From Cystobacter fuscus DSM 2262 (GTDB taxonomy: Bacteria > Myxococcota > Myxococcia > Myxococcales > Myxococcaceae), in the NCBI RefSeq assembly GCF_000335475.2, contig NZ_ANAH02000066.1:682001-746000 (forward strand): DNA of 64,000 nucleotides, read 5' to 3'. Both the position numbers and the translations under genes were made by a program. Positions within the stretch are counted from its first letter, which is position 1. Each line of letters starts with the position of its first letter. A model generated the notes under the pieces. It saw only the letters and a program-made list of their open reading frames with translations. It was not told where the DNA came from and did no database searches. Shown piece after piece: positions 44,829 to 53,350 of the stretch.

Positions 44829-46370
44829 CTAGCTCCTGTCTTCGCGACCGTTGCGGATGAAGAGGTTGGCGCCCTTCTCCAGCAAGAGCCCGGGGATGTT
44901 CGCGCGCTTCTCCCACAGCTTCATCGGCATCTGCCCGAGCTTGCGCAGATCCTCGGACTGGAGGTTGGCGGCGCGCCAGGTGAGCGTCTCCACCGCGTCG
45001 AACAACCGGCCGGCCACCTCGCGCGAGGACATGCGCGAGAGCTGATCCAGCGAGAAGCCGTTGGGGGCGAGCTCCCCGGCGGCGGCGGCGGCCCACTTGT
45101 CCGACGCCTTGTTGTTGCGCACGAGGGTGTGGGGACGGGCGATCTGCACCGGCGTGTAGCTGGAGGGCCGCGTCTGGGGGATGACGTCCATCTTCTTGCC
45201 AATCTGCTCGAAGATGTCGAGCACCCGGTCGAGCTGCTCGTCGGTGTGCGTGGCCATGTAGCTGGTGCGGATGAGCGCGTGGCCCGGCTCCACCGCGGGC
45301 GGGATCACGGGGTTGGCGAACACGCCCGCCTCGTGCAGCGCCTTCCAGAAGCGGAAGCACTTGACCTGGTCGCCGATGAGCACCGGCACCACCGGCGTCA
45401 CCGACACGCCCGTGTCGAAGCCCATGGCGCGGAAGCCGTTGTGCATCTTCTCCGCGATGTCCATCAGGCGCGCGCGCCGCTCGGGCTCGGCCTGGATGAT
45501 CTCCAACGCCTTGAGCGCGCTCGCCACGGAGGCGGGCGTCATGGACGCGGAGAAGATGACCGAGCGCGACTTGTGGCGCATGTAGTTGATGACGTCCTGG
45601 GGCCCGGCGAGCACGCCACCCAGCGACGCGAAGCTCTTGGAGAACGTGCCCATGACCAGGTCCGTCTCCGCCTCCAGGCCGAAGTACTCGGAGGTGCCCC
45701 GGCCCTTCTCGCCGAGCACGCCCATGGCGTGCGCGTCATCCGTCATCACCCGCGCGTTGTACTTCTTCGACAGCTCCACGATGCGCGGCAGGTCGCAGAT
45801 GTCGCCCTCCATGGAGAACACACCGTCGGTGACGATGATGCGTCCCGCCTTGGGCTCCTTCTCCACCGACTGCTGCAGCAGCTGCTCGAGGTGCTCCAGG
45901 TCGTTGTGGCGGTACTTGCGCTCGGTGGAGAAGGACAGGCGCACGCCGTCCACCAGCGAGGCGTGGTTCTGCCGGTCCGCGAAGACGATGTCGTGGCGGC
46001 CCAGGATGGAGGCCATGGCCAGGTTCGTCTGGAAGCCCGTGGAGATGACGAGCGCCGACTCCCGGTTGAGGAACTTGGCGAACTGGTGCTCCAGCTCCTC
46101 GTGCAGCGCGAGCGTGCCGTTGAGCAGCCGCGAGCCCGAGCACGTGGTGCCGTAGCGCTCCACCGCCTTGATCGCCGCTTCCTTCACCCGCGGATCCGCG
46201 CTCAGGCCCAGGTAGTTGTTCGAGCCGACCATGATGACGCGGCGGCCTTCGATCTGGACCTCGGTGGCGCCGAAGGACTCCTCGATGGCGCGGAAGTACG
46301 GGTAGAGTCCCGTGGCCTTGGCGATGCGGTAGTCGTTCCAGTTGCGGCACTTGTCGAACACGTCACTCAT
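44829..46370 (-). CDS. spt: Serine palmitoyltransferase-like PLP enzyme
   Basis: 513 residues. It belongs to the alpha-oxoamine synthases; the Schiff-base lysine is K245 in GTFSKSFASLGG. N135/H136 (QNHASLVDG) and the DDAHAMG segment (D211, D212, H214) line the PLP. The YPYFRAIE and GSRLLNGT segments match bacterial serine palmitoyltransferases better than BioF or Kbl. Product: 3-ketosphinganine. The region after about residue 400 adds roughly 110 residues of unknown function, since bacterial Spt is usually about 400 long. It is divergent from an MMPL gene and followed by the GNAT-like gene after 6 bases. Confidence 0.82.
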   Translation of the reverse strand: MSDVFDKCRNWNDYRIAKATGLYPYFRAIEESFGATEVQIEGRRVIMVGSNNYLGLSADPRVKEAAIKAVERYGTTCSGSRLLNGTLALHEELEHQFAKFLNRESALVISTGFQTNLAMASILGRHDIVFADRQNHASLVDGVRLSFSTERKYRHNDLEHLEQLLQQSVEKEPKAGRIIVTDGVFSMEGDICDLPRIVELSKKYNARVMTDDAHAMGVLGEKGRGTSEYFGLEAETDLVMGTFSKSFASLGGVLAGPQDVINYMRHKSRSVIFSASMTPASVASALKALEIIQAEPERRARLMDIAEKMHNGFRAMGFDTGVSVTPVVPVLIGDQVKCFRFWKALHEAGVFANPVIPPAVEPGHALIRTSYMATHTDEQLDRVLDIFEQIGKKMDVIPQTRPSSYTPVQIARPHTLVRNNKASDKWAAAAAGELAPNGFSLDQLSRMSSREVAGRLFDAVETLTWRAANLQSEDLRKLGQMPMKLWEKRANIPGLLLEKGANLFIRNGREDRS

Positions 46371-46459
46371 GGCTGTCTTCTCAATCCGGGGCGCACACCG
46401 GGGCCGTGGGGTATCCGGGCCTCGCGGCGAGGGTCCTTCTCGGGGGGGGCGGCGTGGCG

Positions 46460-46488
46460 TCAATATTGAGTCACTTCCCAGGTGTCAA
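46460..46488 (-). promoter_or_regulatory. Candidate promoter of the spt operon
   Basis: On the minus strand TTGACA (46483-46488, perfect) and TATTGA (46460-46465) are 17 bases apart. The -10 region lies inside the perfect palindrome TCAATATTGA (46460-46469), which could be an operator. It is in the 384-base divergent gap 46371-46754. That gap also has a TTGGCACG sequence (near 46673-46682) resembling a sigma-54 -24 box for the MMPL gene, but without a proper -12 GC. Confidence 0.5.
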
Positions 46489-46754
46489 GGCATCGGCCCC
46501 TCCCACGGGCTCCCTCCTCGGTGGCCCTCGGTGCCTTCCCACCTCGTGAGAACTCCCACCCGCGCCCCTACCGGGCGTCCGAGTGCGCAAGGGTCTGCAC
46601 ACCCCGACTCGATTGCCCTGGTTGCGGGGGGGCGAGCCCAGGGGTTGGCCGGAAGGTCCGGCGCGGGGAAGGGGTTGGCACGGGAATCGGGAGGCCCGTG
46701 ACAGGAATCCGGAAGTTTGCTCTTTGAGGGCCTCCACTGGATTGGGGTCAAGGC

Positions 46755-49256
46755 TTGGCAGAGTCGCATCGACAGCGGTGGTTCGAGACCTTCCTGCGGG
46801 CGTCGCTCACGCGGCCCGGGCGGGTGCTCCTCGCGTTCACGCTCCTGGCGCTGGGAGGCGCCCTGCTGGCCGGACGCCTCGAGTTCCGCGGCTCCTTCGT
46901 GGAGCTGCTGCCCGAAGAAGCCCGCGAGGTGAAGGATCTCTCGCGCGTGTCGCAGAAGGCCGGCGGCGACGGCTACCTGGTGGTGCGCGCCCAGGGCCTG
47001 CCGCCCGAGCAGCTGCGCGCCTTCGCCGGCACGCTGGCCCGCCAGCTCGAGACGCTGCCCGAGGTGCGCTACGTGGAGCACCACTTCGACGTGGGCTTCT
47101 TCGAGGAGCGCGGCCTGTGGCTGCTGCCCATCGAGAAGCTGCGCGCGCTGCGCAAGGACGCGGAGGCGCGGTTGCGCTACGAGAAGCAGAAGGCGCTCGC
47201 GGTGGACCTGCTCGACGAGCAGGACGCGCCGCCGGACTTCGAGGAGCTCGTGAAGAAGTACAGCCCCGAGGCGCCCATGCGCGAGTACCTCTCCAGCCGG
47301 GACGGCACGGAGATGTACCTCATGGTGAAGCCGGACGGCACGGCGGCCGATCTGGTGTTCGCGCAGAAGCTCGTGGATGACGTGCGGCGTGAGTCCGAGC
47401 AGCTCGCGCGCGCAACGCCCGGTGTGAAGCTCGACTACGGGGGGGCCTTCCAGGCGCGGTTGGAGGAGGACGCGGTGATGCGCGCGGACCTCACGCGCGC
47501 GGGCGTGCTCTCGGCCCTGATGGCGGTGGGCATCATCCTGCTGGCCACGCGGCGGCTGTGGGCGCTGGCCGTGGTGGGAGTGCCCGTGGTGTTCGGCGTG
47601 GCGTTCACGTTCGCCTTCGCCGAGCTGGCGATCGGCCACCTCAACATCGTCACGGGCTTCCTGGTGGCCATCCTCATCGGCCTGGGCCTGGAGTACGGCA
47701 TCCACCTGGCCATGCGCTACTGGGAGGAGCGGCGCGAACTCCCGGTCGCCGAGGCGCTCGCCGCGGCCGTGGGGGGCACCTTCTCCGGCGCGCTCACCTC
47801 GGGGCTGACGAACGCGGCGGCCTTCTTCGTGCTCGTGTTCGCCCAGTTCACCGCCTTCCAGCAGTTCGGGCTGCTCGCCGGGGTGGGCGTCCTGCTGGCG
47901 GTGCTCAGCGCCTATGCCCTGGGTCCCGCGCTGCTCGTGCTCGCCGAGCGGCTGCGCCCGGGACGCCGGGCGGCGGGGGAGCAGGCCCCCGAGCCGTCCC
48001 CGTCGGCCTTCGTGCCCTCCGGCAAGCGCTGGCCCACGTGGGGGGTGGCCAGCATCCTCGTGGCGGTGCTGAGCCTGGCGGCCGGGTCGCTCTACGTGGC
48101 GCCCCGCGTGGGCTTCGAGACCGACATGCGCAAGCTCAAGGGTGACTCGCCCACCGTGCGGCTGGACGAGCACATCATCGAGGAGACTGGCACATCGCTC
48201 AATCCCGCCATCCTCCTGGTGAAGGACCTGGAGGAGGCCCGGGTGGTGCAGGAGGTCATCCAAGAGGTGAAGCAGCGGCACGGCGCCGACTCGGCCATCA
48301 AGATGTCCGCGTCGCTCAATGATCTGCTGCCCCAGGACGTGCCGGCGCACGCCGAGCAGATCGCCGCCATGCGTGCCTCGCTCGACAAGCTGCCCGAGGA
48401 CGTCCGGGCGGATGCTCGCGTGGTCACCGTGATGAAGATGCTCGAGTCCCAGCCCTACGGGCCCGGCCAGGTGCCCCTGGAGGTGCGGCGCCGCTTCGAG
48501 GCGCTCGATGGCAAGGGCTTGTTCCTCCTGCTCCTGCCGTCGGTGTCCAACCACGACACGCGCGAGCTCGCGGCGTGGTCCTCGCAGGTGGGCGAGGTGA
48601 TCGACGGGGCCCAGGCCCGGGGCGTGGATCTGGCGGTGCTGGACAGCAACCTCATCGCCGCGCGCATCTTCTCCATGGTGCGTGCCGATGGGCCCTTCAT
48701 CCTCTGGTCGGCCGCGGCGGTGGTGTTCCTCGCGCTGCTCGTCAGCCTGCGCAGCTTCAAGCGCGCCTGCCTGGTGGCCGGGCCACTGTTCCTGGGCATG
48801 CTCTGCCTGGCCGGGGGGATGTACCTTTTCGACGTCAAGCTCAACTTCATCAATGCCGTGGTGTTGCCCAACCTGCTCGCCATTGCCGTGGACAACTCGG
48901 TGCACCTCTTCCATCGGTACGAGGAGGAGGGGCCGGGATCGCTCGGCCATGTCGTGCGGCACACGGGGCTGGCGGCCGTGGTGGCCACCCTGTCCAACGC
49001 GGCGGGGTATGGGGCTTTGTTGATTTCCCACCACGCGGGATTGAGATCGATTGGTCAGATTGCACTTCTGGGCGTCATGTGCACCTTCCTGGGCACCACG
49101 GTGTTCTTTCCGGCCCTGCTCGCGTTGCTCGAGCGACACAAGGGCCGGAAGGGTGGTGGTGGGGTCGAGGTTGGGGCGGGTCGGGTTCAGAGCCTGGAAA
49201 TCGGCGCTCCTTCACGGGAGGTGGCCGTAGAGCCAGGGGAGCGTAAATCTGCGTGA
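46755..49256 (+). CDS. MMPL/RND-family transporter (HpnN-like)
   Basis: 833 residues from a TTG; no better start is evident. It has two RND halves: a first transmembrane helix at residues 23-43, large periplasmic loops, and two sets of transmembrane segments with the conserved NIVTGFLVAILIGLGLEYGI and NFINAVVLPNLLAIAVDNSVHLFHRY patterns. Relatives move hopanoids or other lipids to the outer membrane. It is divergent from spt and coupled to a PAP2 gene (GTGA overlap), so export of a sphingolipid is a plausible role. That is inference. Confidence 0.82.
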   Translation: MAESHRQRWFETFLRASLTRPGRVLLAFTLLALGGALLAGRLEFRGSFVELLPEEAREVKDLSRVSQKAGGDGYLVVRAQGLPPEQLRAFAGTLARQLETLPEVRYVEHHFDVGFFEERGLWLLPIEKLRALRKDAEARLRYEKQKALAVDLLDEQDAPPDFEELVKKYSPEAPMREYLSSRDGTEMYLMVKPDGTAADLVFAQKLVDDVRRESEQLARATPGVKLDYGGAFQARLEEDAVMRADLTRAGVLSALMAVGIILLATRRLWALAVVGVPVVFGVAFTFAFAELAIGHLNIVTGFLVAILIGLGLEYGIHLAMRYWEERRELPVAEALAAAVGGTFSGALTSGLTNAAAFFVLVFAQFTAFQQFGLLAGVGVLLAVLSAYALGPALLVLAERLRPGRRAAGEQAPEPSPSAFVPSGKRWPTWGVASILVAVLSLAAGSLYVAPRVGFETDMRKLKGDSPTVRLDEHIIEETGTSLNPAILLVKDLEEARVVQEVIQEVKQRHGADSAIKMSASLNDLLPQDVPAHAEQIAAMRASLDKLPEDVRADARVVTVMKMLESQPYGPGQVPLEVRRRFEALDGKGLFLLLLPSVSNHDTRELAAWSSQVGEVIDGAQARGVDLAVLDSNLIAARIFSMVRADGPFILWSAAAVVFLALLVSLRSFKRACLVAGPLFLGMLCLAGGMYLFDVKLNFINAVVLPNLLAIAVDNSVHLFHRYEEEGPGSLGHVVRHTGLAAVVATLSNAAGYGALLISHHAGLRSIGQIALLGVMCTFLGTTVFFPALLALLERHKGRKGGGGVEVGAGRVQSLEIGAPSREVAVEPGERKSA

Positions 49257-50200
49257 ATACAGGGACATTGGAGCGCCGCGTCCTTCCGGACGCGCCTGAG
49301 GTTCGGTTCAAGCCCGTCGACGTGGTCATCATCGTCGCCTGTGCGTTTGCCGCCTTCCTGCTCGTGGGGCCCTACAGGTGGGCTCCTGGCGCGGCGACTT
49401 CCGCTGTCACCTTCTTCATCTTCGCGCTCGGCCCCCTGGTGCTGCGCACCCTGGAGTCCTACTTCCCCCGCCAGCGCGCGCTCTCCTTTCTGGCCTCCTT
49501 CTGGCTGCTGCCCGTGGTGGCCCTGGGCCATGGCGCCATGTGTCCGCTGGTGACCGCCGTCACGCCCGGGCTGCAGGACGCCCAGCTCGCCACCCTGGAT
49601 CAGCGCCTGTTCGGCGCCCAGGTGTCGGTGGTGCTCGGCCAGCTCTCGCCGGCCTGGCTCACCGAGTTCCTGCTGCTCTGCTACTACGGCTATTTCCTGT
49701 GGCCGCTGGTGCTCGGGATGACGCTCTACTTCGCCGGCAAGCGCGAGGCCTTCGACGAGTACCTCCTGGCGCTCAGCCTCTTCTTCGCCTTCAACTTCGT
49801 GCTGTACTCGCTCGTGCCGGCCATCGGCCCGCGCTACTTCCTCTATGGCGCCTTTCCCGAGACGCTCCAGGGCCTGTGGCTGACGCCCTACCTGGAATCG
49901 GCCATGCGCCAGCCGGGCTTCGCCAAGGACTGCTTTCCCTCGGGCCACACCGGGGCCACGCTCGTGGTGCTGGTGTACGCCCTGCGCTTCGAGCGGCGCG
50001 TCTTCCGGGTGATGCTGGTGCCGGGCCTGGGCCTCATCGCGGCGACGCTGGTGGGCCGCTTCCACTACGCCACGGACCTGTTGTGCGCCGTGCCCCTGCT
50101 GCTCGGGGTGGTGGGCTTCGCCATGGCCTATACCCGTTCGATGGCGCGGCGCGGAACAGAAGAGCGTCCGGTGGGGATGGACGCTATCGTGCGCTCCTGA
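49253..50200 (+). CDS. PAP2-superfamily membrane protein (phosphatase or inositol-phosphotransferase type)
   Basis: 315 residues with about six membrane segments. The catalytic motif CFPSGHTGATL has H232 and the C3 motif GRFHYATD has H271 and D275. The GPRYF segment before it resembles Aur1/Ipt1-type phosphotransferases, which attach phosphoinositol to ceramide. The GTG start overlaps the MMPL stop, so the two are translationally coupled. In a sphingolipid locus, a headgroup transferase is the most attractive reading, but a plain lipid phosphatase cannot be excluded. Confidence 0.8.
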   Translation: MNTGTLERRVLPDAPEVRFKPVDVVIIVACAFAAFLLVGPYRWAPGAATSAVTFFIFALGPLVLRTLESYFPRQRALSFLASFWLLPVVALGHGAMCPLVTAVTPGLQDAQLATLDQRLFGAQVSVVLGQLSPAWLTEFLLLCYYGYFLWPLVLGMTLYFAGKREAFDEYLLALSLFFAFNFVLYSLVPAIGPRYFLYGAFPETLQGLWLTPYLESAMRQPGFAKDCFPSGHTGATLVVLVYALRFERRVFRVMLVPGLGLIAATLVGRFHYATDLLCAVPLLLGVVGFAMAYTRSMARRGTEERPVGMDAIVRS

Positions 50201-50217
50201 GCAAGGGAGCGTGACGC

Positions 50218-51411
50218 ATGAGCAGGCCGGTACTCGCGGGTAGGGTGGCCCCCCTGGGCACCACCGTCTTCTCGGAATTCAGCGCGCTGGCCCTCCAGCA
50301 CGGAGCGGTGAACCTGGGGCAGGGCTTCCCGGACTTCGATGGGCCCGAGGCCGTCAAGGAGGCCGCGCGCACGGCCATCACCGAGGGCCTCAACCAGTAC
50401 GCCCCGGGCATTGGCCTGCGCGCGCTGCGCGTGGCCATCGCCGAGCACTCCGCGCGCTTCTACGGCCAGCAGATTGATCCGGACACCATGGTGACCGTCA
50501 CCAGCGGCGCCACCGAGGCCATCCTCTGCGTGCTGCTGGGGCTGGTGGATCCAGGCGACGAGGTGGTGCTCTTCGAGCCCTTCTACGACTCGTACGACGC
50601 CAACATCGCCTTCGTCGGGGCCCGGCCGCGCTACGTGCCGCTGCGCCCCCCGGATGCCACGCATGCCACGTGGTGGTTCGATCGCGACGAGGTGCGCGCG
50701 GCGTTCGGCCCCCGCACGCGCCTGCTCATCCTCAATTCGCCCCACAATCCCACCGGCAAGGTGTTCACCCGCGAGGAACTCGAGTTCCTCGGCGGCCTGT
50801 GCGCCGAGCATGACGCGCGCGTGCTCTCGGACGAGGTGTACGAGCACATCGTCTTCGGCCCGGCGCGGCACCTGCGCGCCTCCACGCTGCCCGTGCTCGC
50901 GGACCGCACGGTGACGGTGAGCAGCGGGGGAAAGACGTTCAGCCTCACCGGCTGGAAGGTGGGGTGGTTCATCGCGCCCCCCGCGCTCAACGACGCCGTG
51001 CGGCGCGCGCACCAGTTCGTCACCTTCGCCACCGCCACGCCCCTGCAGGTCGCCATGGCGGCGGCGCTGCGGCTGCCGGACTCGTACTTCCAGGAGCTGA
51101 GCCGCGCCTACCACGCCCGGCGCGAGCGCCTGCTCGCGGGCCTCACGCGCGCGGGGCTCGAGGTCCACTCCCCCGAGGGCAGCTACTTCATCCTCGCGGA
51201 CATCTCCGGACAGGGGCATGGGGACGACGTGGCCTTCTGCCGCCACCTGGTGACGCACGTGGGCGTGGCCGCCATTCCGCCGAGCGTCTTCTACGGGCCC
51301 GAGCACCGGCACCTGGGCCGGGGCTTCGCGCGCTTCGCCTTCTGCAAGACCGACGCGGTGCTCGACGAGGCGGCCCGCCGGCTCAAGGAAGGGCTCGCCT
51401 CGTCGCGCTGA
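50218..51411 (+). CDS. Aminotransferase class I/II (YbdL/kynurenine-type)
   Basis: 397 residues. PLP-binding lysine lies in SSGGKTFSLTGWKVGW; NSPHNPTGKV and DEVYEHIVF are the other family motifs. The N-terminal LGQGFPDFDGP is typical of methionine/kynurenine aminotransferases of the YbdL group, which transfer amino groups from aromatic or sulphur amino acids to 2-oxo acids. It follows the PAP2 gene by 17 bases and may be read with the MMPL-PAP2 unit. Exact substrate unknown. Confidence 0.87.
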   Translation: MSRPVLAGRVAPLGTTVFSEFSALALQHGAVNLGQGFPDFDGPEAVKEAARTAITEGLNQYAPGIGLRALRVAIAEHSARFYGQQIDPDTMVTVTSGATEAILCVLLGLVDPGDEVVLFEPFYDSYDANIAFVGARPRYVPLRPPDATHATWWFDRDEVRAAFGPRTRLLILNSPHNPTGKVFTREELEFLGGLCAEHDARVLSDEVYEHIVFGPARHLRASTLPVLADRTVTVSSGGKTFSLTGWKVGWFIAPPALNDAVRRAHQFVTFATATPLQVAMAAALRLPDSYFQELSRAYHARRERLLAGLTRAGLEVHSPEGSYFILADISGQGHGDDVAFCRHLVTHVGVAAIPPSVFYGPEHRHLGRGFARFAFCKTDAVLDEAARRLKEGLASSR

Positions 51412-51464
51412 GGGCTTCCCGCGCGCCGGGCGCTCGTCACCCTCCACCGAAAGGGCGGTCCGCT

Positions 51465-52193
51465 CTGAGCTACTTTGGCGAGTTGTACCTGCGCTCCACG
51501 CTGCCCTTCCTCTCCGCGGAGATGACCCAGAGGGAAGTGGCCTACCTCGAGCGCGCCTTCCAGGGCCTCGCGCTCCCGGGCCCCATCGTGGACCTGGGCT
51601 GTGGCCATGGCCGGCACGCCGCCCCGCTGAACACCCGGGGCGCCCTGGCGGGCCGCATCCTCGGCCTGGAGTTGGATGCCCTGTCCCTGCGCGAGCGCCT
51701 CCCGGGCTTTCCCGTGGTGCGCGCCGATCTGCGCTCGCTTCCCTTCCGCCCCGGCTCCCTGGCCGGGGCCTACGCCTGGTACTCGACCCTGTTCGTCTTC
51801 TCCGACGAGGAGCACGTGGCGCTGTTGCGCGAGGTGGCGCGGAGTCTGCGACCGGGGGGCCTGCTGGTGTTGCACACCGCGCCGCGCGAGCGCCTGGAGT
51901 CCGAGCCCCAGGCGTCCTTCTCGGGCCGCCTGCCCGACGGCAGCCACCTGGAAGAGGAGAGCCGCTTCGACGCGGTGCGTGGTCGGGACGAGGCCACCCG
52001 CCGCTTGACGCTGCCCGACGGGCGCGTGCTCTCGGGCCGCTACGGCATCCGGTATTACCGGCTCGAGGAGTTGACCCAACTGCTGGAATCCACGGGGTTT
52101 TCGGTGGAGTGGATCCACGGCGGGCTGGAGGGGGAGCCTCCCTCGGAGTCCTCCCTGGATCTCATCGTGGGCGCGCGGGTGCGGCCTGCCTGA
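51465..52193 (+). CDS. SAM-dependent methyltransferase
   Basis: About 242 residues; the start is uncertain (CTG 51465, TTG 51483 or ATG 51522). I chose 51465 because the SYFGELYLRSTLPFL segment looks coding and AAAGGGCGG precedes it. SAM motif I is VDLGCGHGRHA near residue 40 and post-motif LGLELDALS, with LRPGGLLVLHT as motif III. It is a class I methyltransferase with no assigned substrate. It follows the aminotransferase by 53 bases. Confidence 0.7.
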   Translation: MSYFGELYLRSTLPFLSAEMTQREVAYLERAFQGLALPGPIVDLGCGHGRHAAPLNTRGALAGRILGLELDALSLRERLPGFPVVRADLRSLPFRPGSLAGAYAWYSTLFVFSDEEHVALLREVARSLRPGGLLVLHTAPRERLESEPQASFSGRLPDGSHLEEESRFDAVRGRDEATRRLTLPDGRVLSGRYGIRYYRLEELTQLLESTGFSVEWIHGGLEGEPPSESSLDLIVGARVRPA

Positions 52194-52346
52194 CATGAGG
52201 GACGGGAAGAGTCTCGCGATAGTCTTGCGCGACGCGGCCCGGGAGATCATCTACACAGGGGGCACCCGACGCCCCAGGTGTTTGTCGGCGCCCTCCAGGA
52301 AGACGTCGAGGCGGTCGGCGGGAAGCTCGACGCAGGACATCATCCA

Positions 52347-53330
52347 GTGGACTCGAACCAACAACATCGCGGCCCGCGCGTCACAGGGCTTGGCAGTCTT
52401 CCGCGGCGGGTGGACCTCTACGAGGTCGGCCCGCGCGACGGCTTGCAGAACGAATTGCGCACACTTCCCACGCGCGACAAGGCGCGGCTCATCGAGGCGC
52501 TGATCGCCGCGGGCGAGAAGCGCATCGAGGTGACGTCCTTCGTGCACCCCAAGTGGATTCCCCAGCTGTCGGACGCCGAGGAGCTGCTGCGGCTGGTGGG
52601 GCGGCGCGAGGGCGTGACGTTCTCCGCCCTGGTGCCCAACCTCAAGGGCCTGGCGCGCGCGAAGGAAGCGGGGCTGGAGGAGGCGGCGATCTTCATCTCC
52701 GCGTCCGAGGCCCACTCGCACAAGAACATCAACAAGAGCATCGCCGAGGCAGTGGCCGAGGCCCGGCAGACGAGTGAAGCGGCGCTCAAGGCCGGCCTGC
52801 GGGTGCGCGGCTACCTGTCCACGGTGTGGGGCTGCCCCTACGAGGGCGAGGTGCCCGTCTCGCGCGTGGTGGAGATCAGCCGGGCGCTCATCTCCGACGG
52901 CATCTACCAGTTGAGCCTCGGGGACACGATCGGCGTGGGCACGCCCCGGCAGACGGAGACGATCCTCTCCGCGCTGCTCGAGCACCTGCCGGTGGAGAGC
53001 CTGGCGCTGCACCTGCACGACACGCGCGGCACGGCCCTGGCCAACGCGCTGGTGGGCTTGCAGATGGGCGTGACGACGTTCGACGCCAGCATCGGCGGAC
53101 TGGGCGGCTGCCCCTATGCCCCCGGCGCGGCGGGCAACCTCGCCACCGAGGACATCGTCTACATGCTGCACGGCATGGGCGTGGAGACGGGCATCAACCT
53201 GGATCGCCTCGTCGAGGCGGGCATGGTCGCCCAGGAGCTCATCGGCCGGAAGTTGGCGGGGAAGTTCCTCCAGGCCGCGCTCGGCGAGCGCGAGAAGAAG
53301 GCGAGCCGCCGGGCCCGTAGCCCGGCCTGA
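52347..53330 (+). CDS. mvaB: Hydroxymethylglutaryl-CoA lyase
   Basis: 327 residues from GTG 52347, chosen because AGGA lies 9 bases upstream; other starts are possible. The metal-binding EVGPRDGLQNE stretch (R30, D31), the LALHLHDTRG segment and the catalytic GGLGGCPYAPGA cysteine loop are all intact. It splits HMG-CoA to acetoacetate and acetyl-CoA at the end of leucine breakdown. Myxobacteria also rework this route for branched fatty acids. It is a free-standing gene; no leucine-degradation partner is adjacent. The gap 52194-52346 has no site that I can support. Confidence 0.88.
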   Translation: MDSNQQHRGPRVTGLGSLPRRVDLYEVGPRDGLQNELRTLPTRDKARLIEALIAAGEKRIEVTSFVHPKWIPQLSDAEELLRLVGRREGVTFSALVPNLKGLARAKEAGLEEAAIFISASEAHSHKNINKSIAEAVAEARQTSEAALKAGLRVRGYLSTVWGCPYEGEVPVSRVVEISRALISDGIYQLSLGDTIGVGTPRQTETILSALLEHLPVESLALHLHDTRGTALANALVGLQMGVTTFDASIGGLGGCPYAPGAAGNLATEDIVYMLHGMGVETGINLDRLVEAGMVAQELIGRKLAGKFLQAALGEREKKASRRARSPA

Positions 53331-53350
53331 CGCTCGGCCTTGCGCTCGGA

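Noticed and set aside
46485-49139. 884-codon minus-strand frame opposite the MMPL gene
   Set aside because: It runs antisense to a transporter with clear RND motifs; the peptide is of the low-complexity kind typical for shadow frames.
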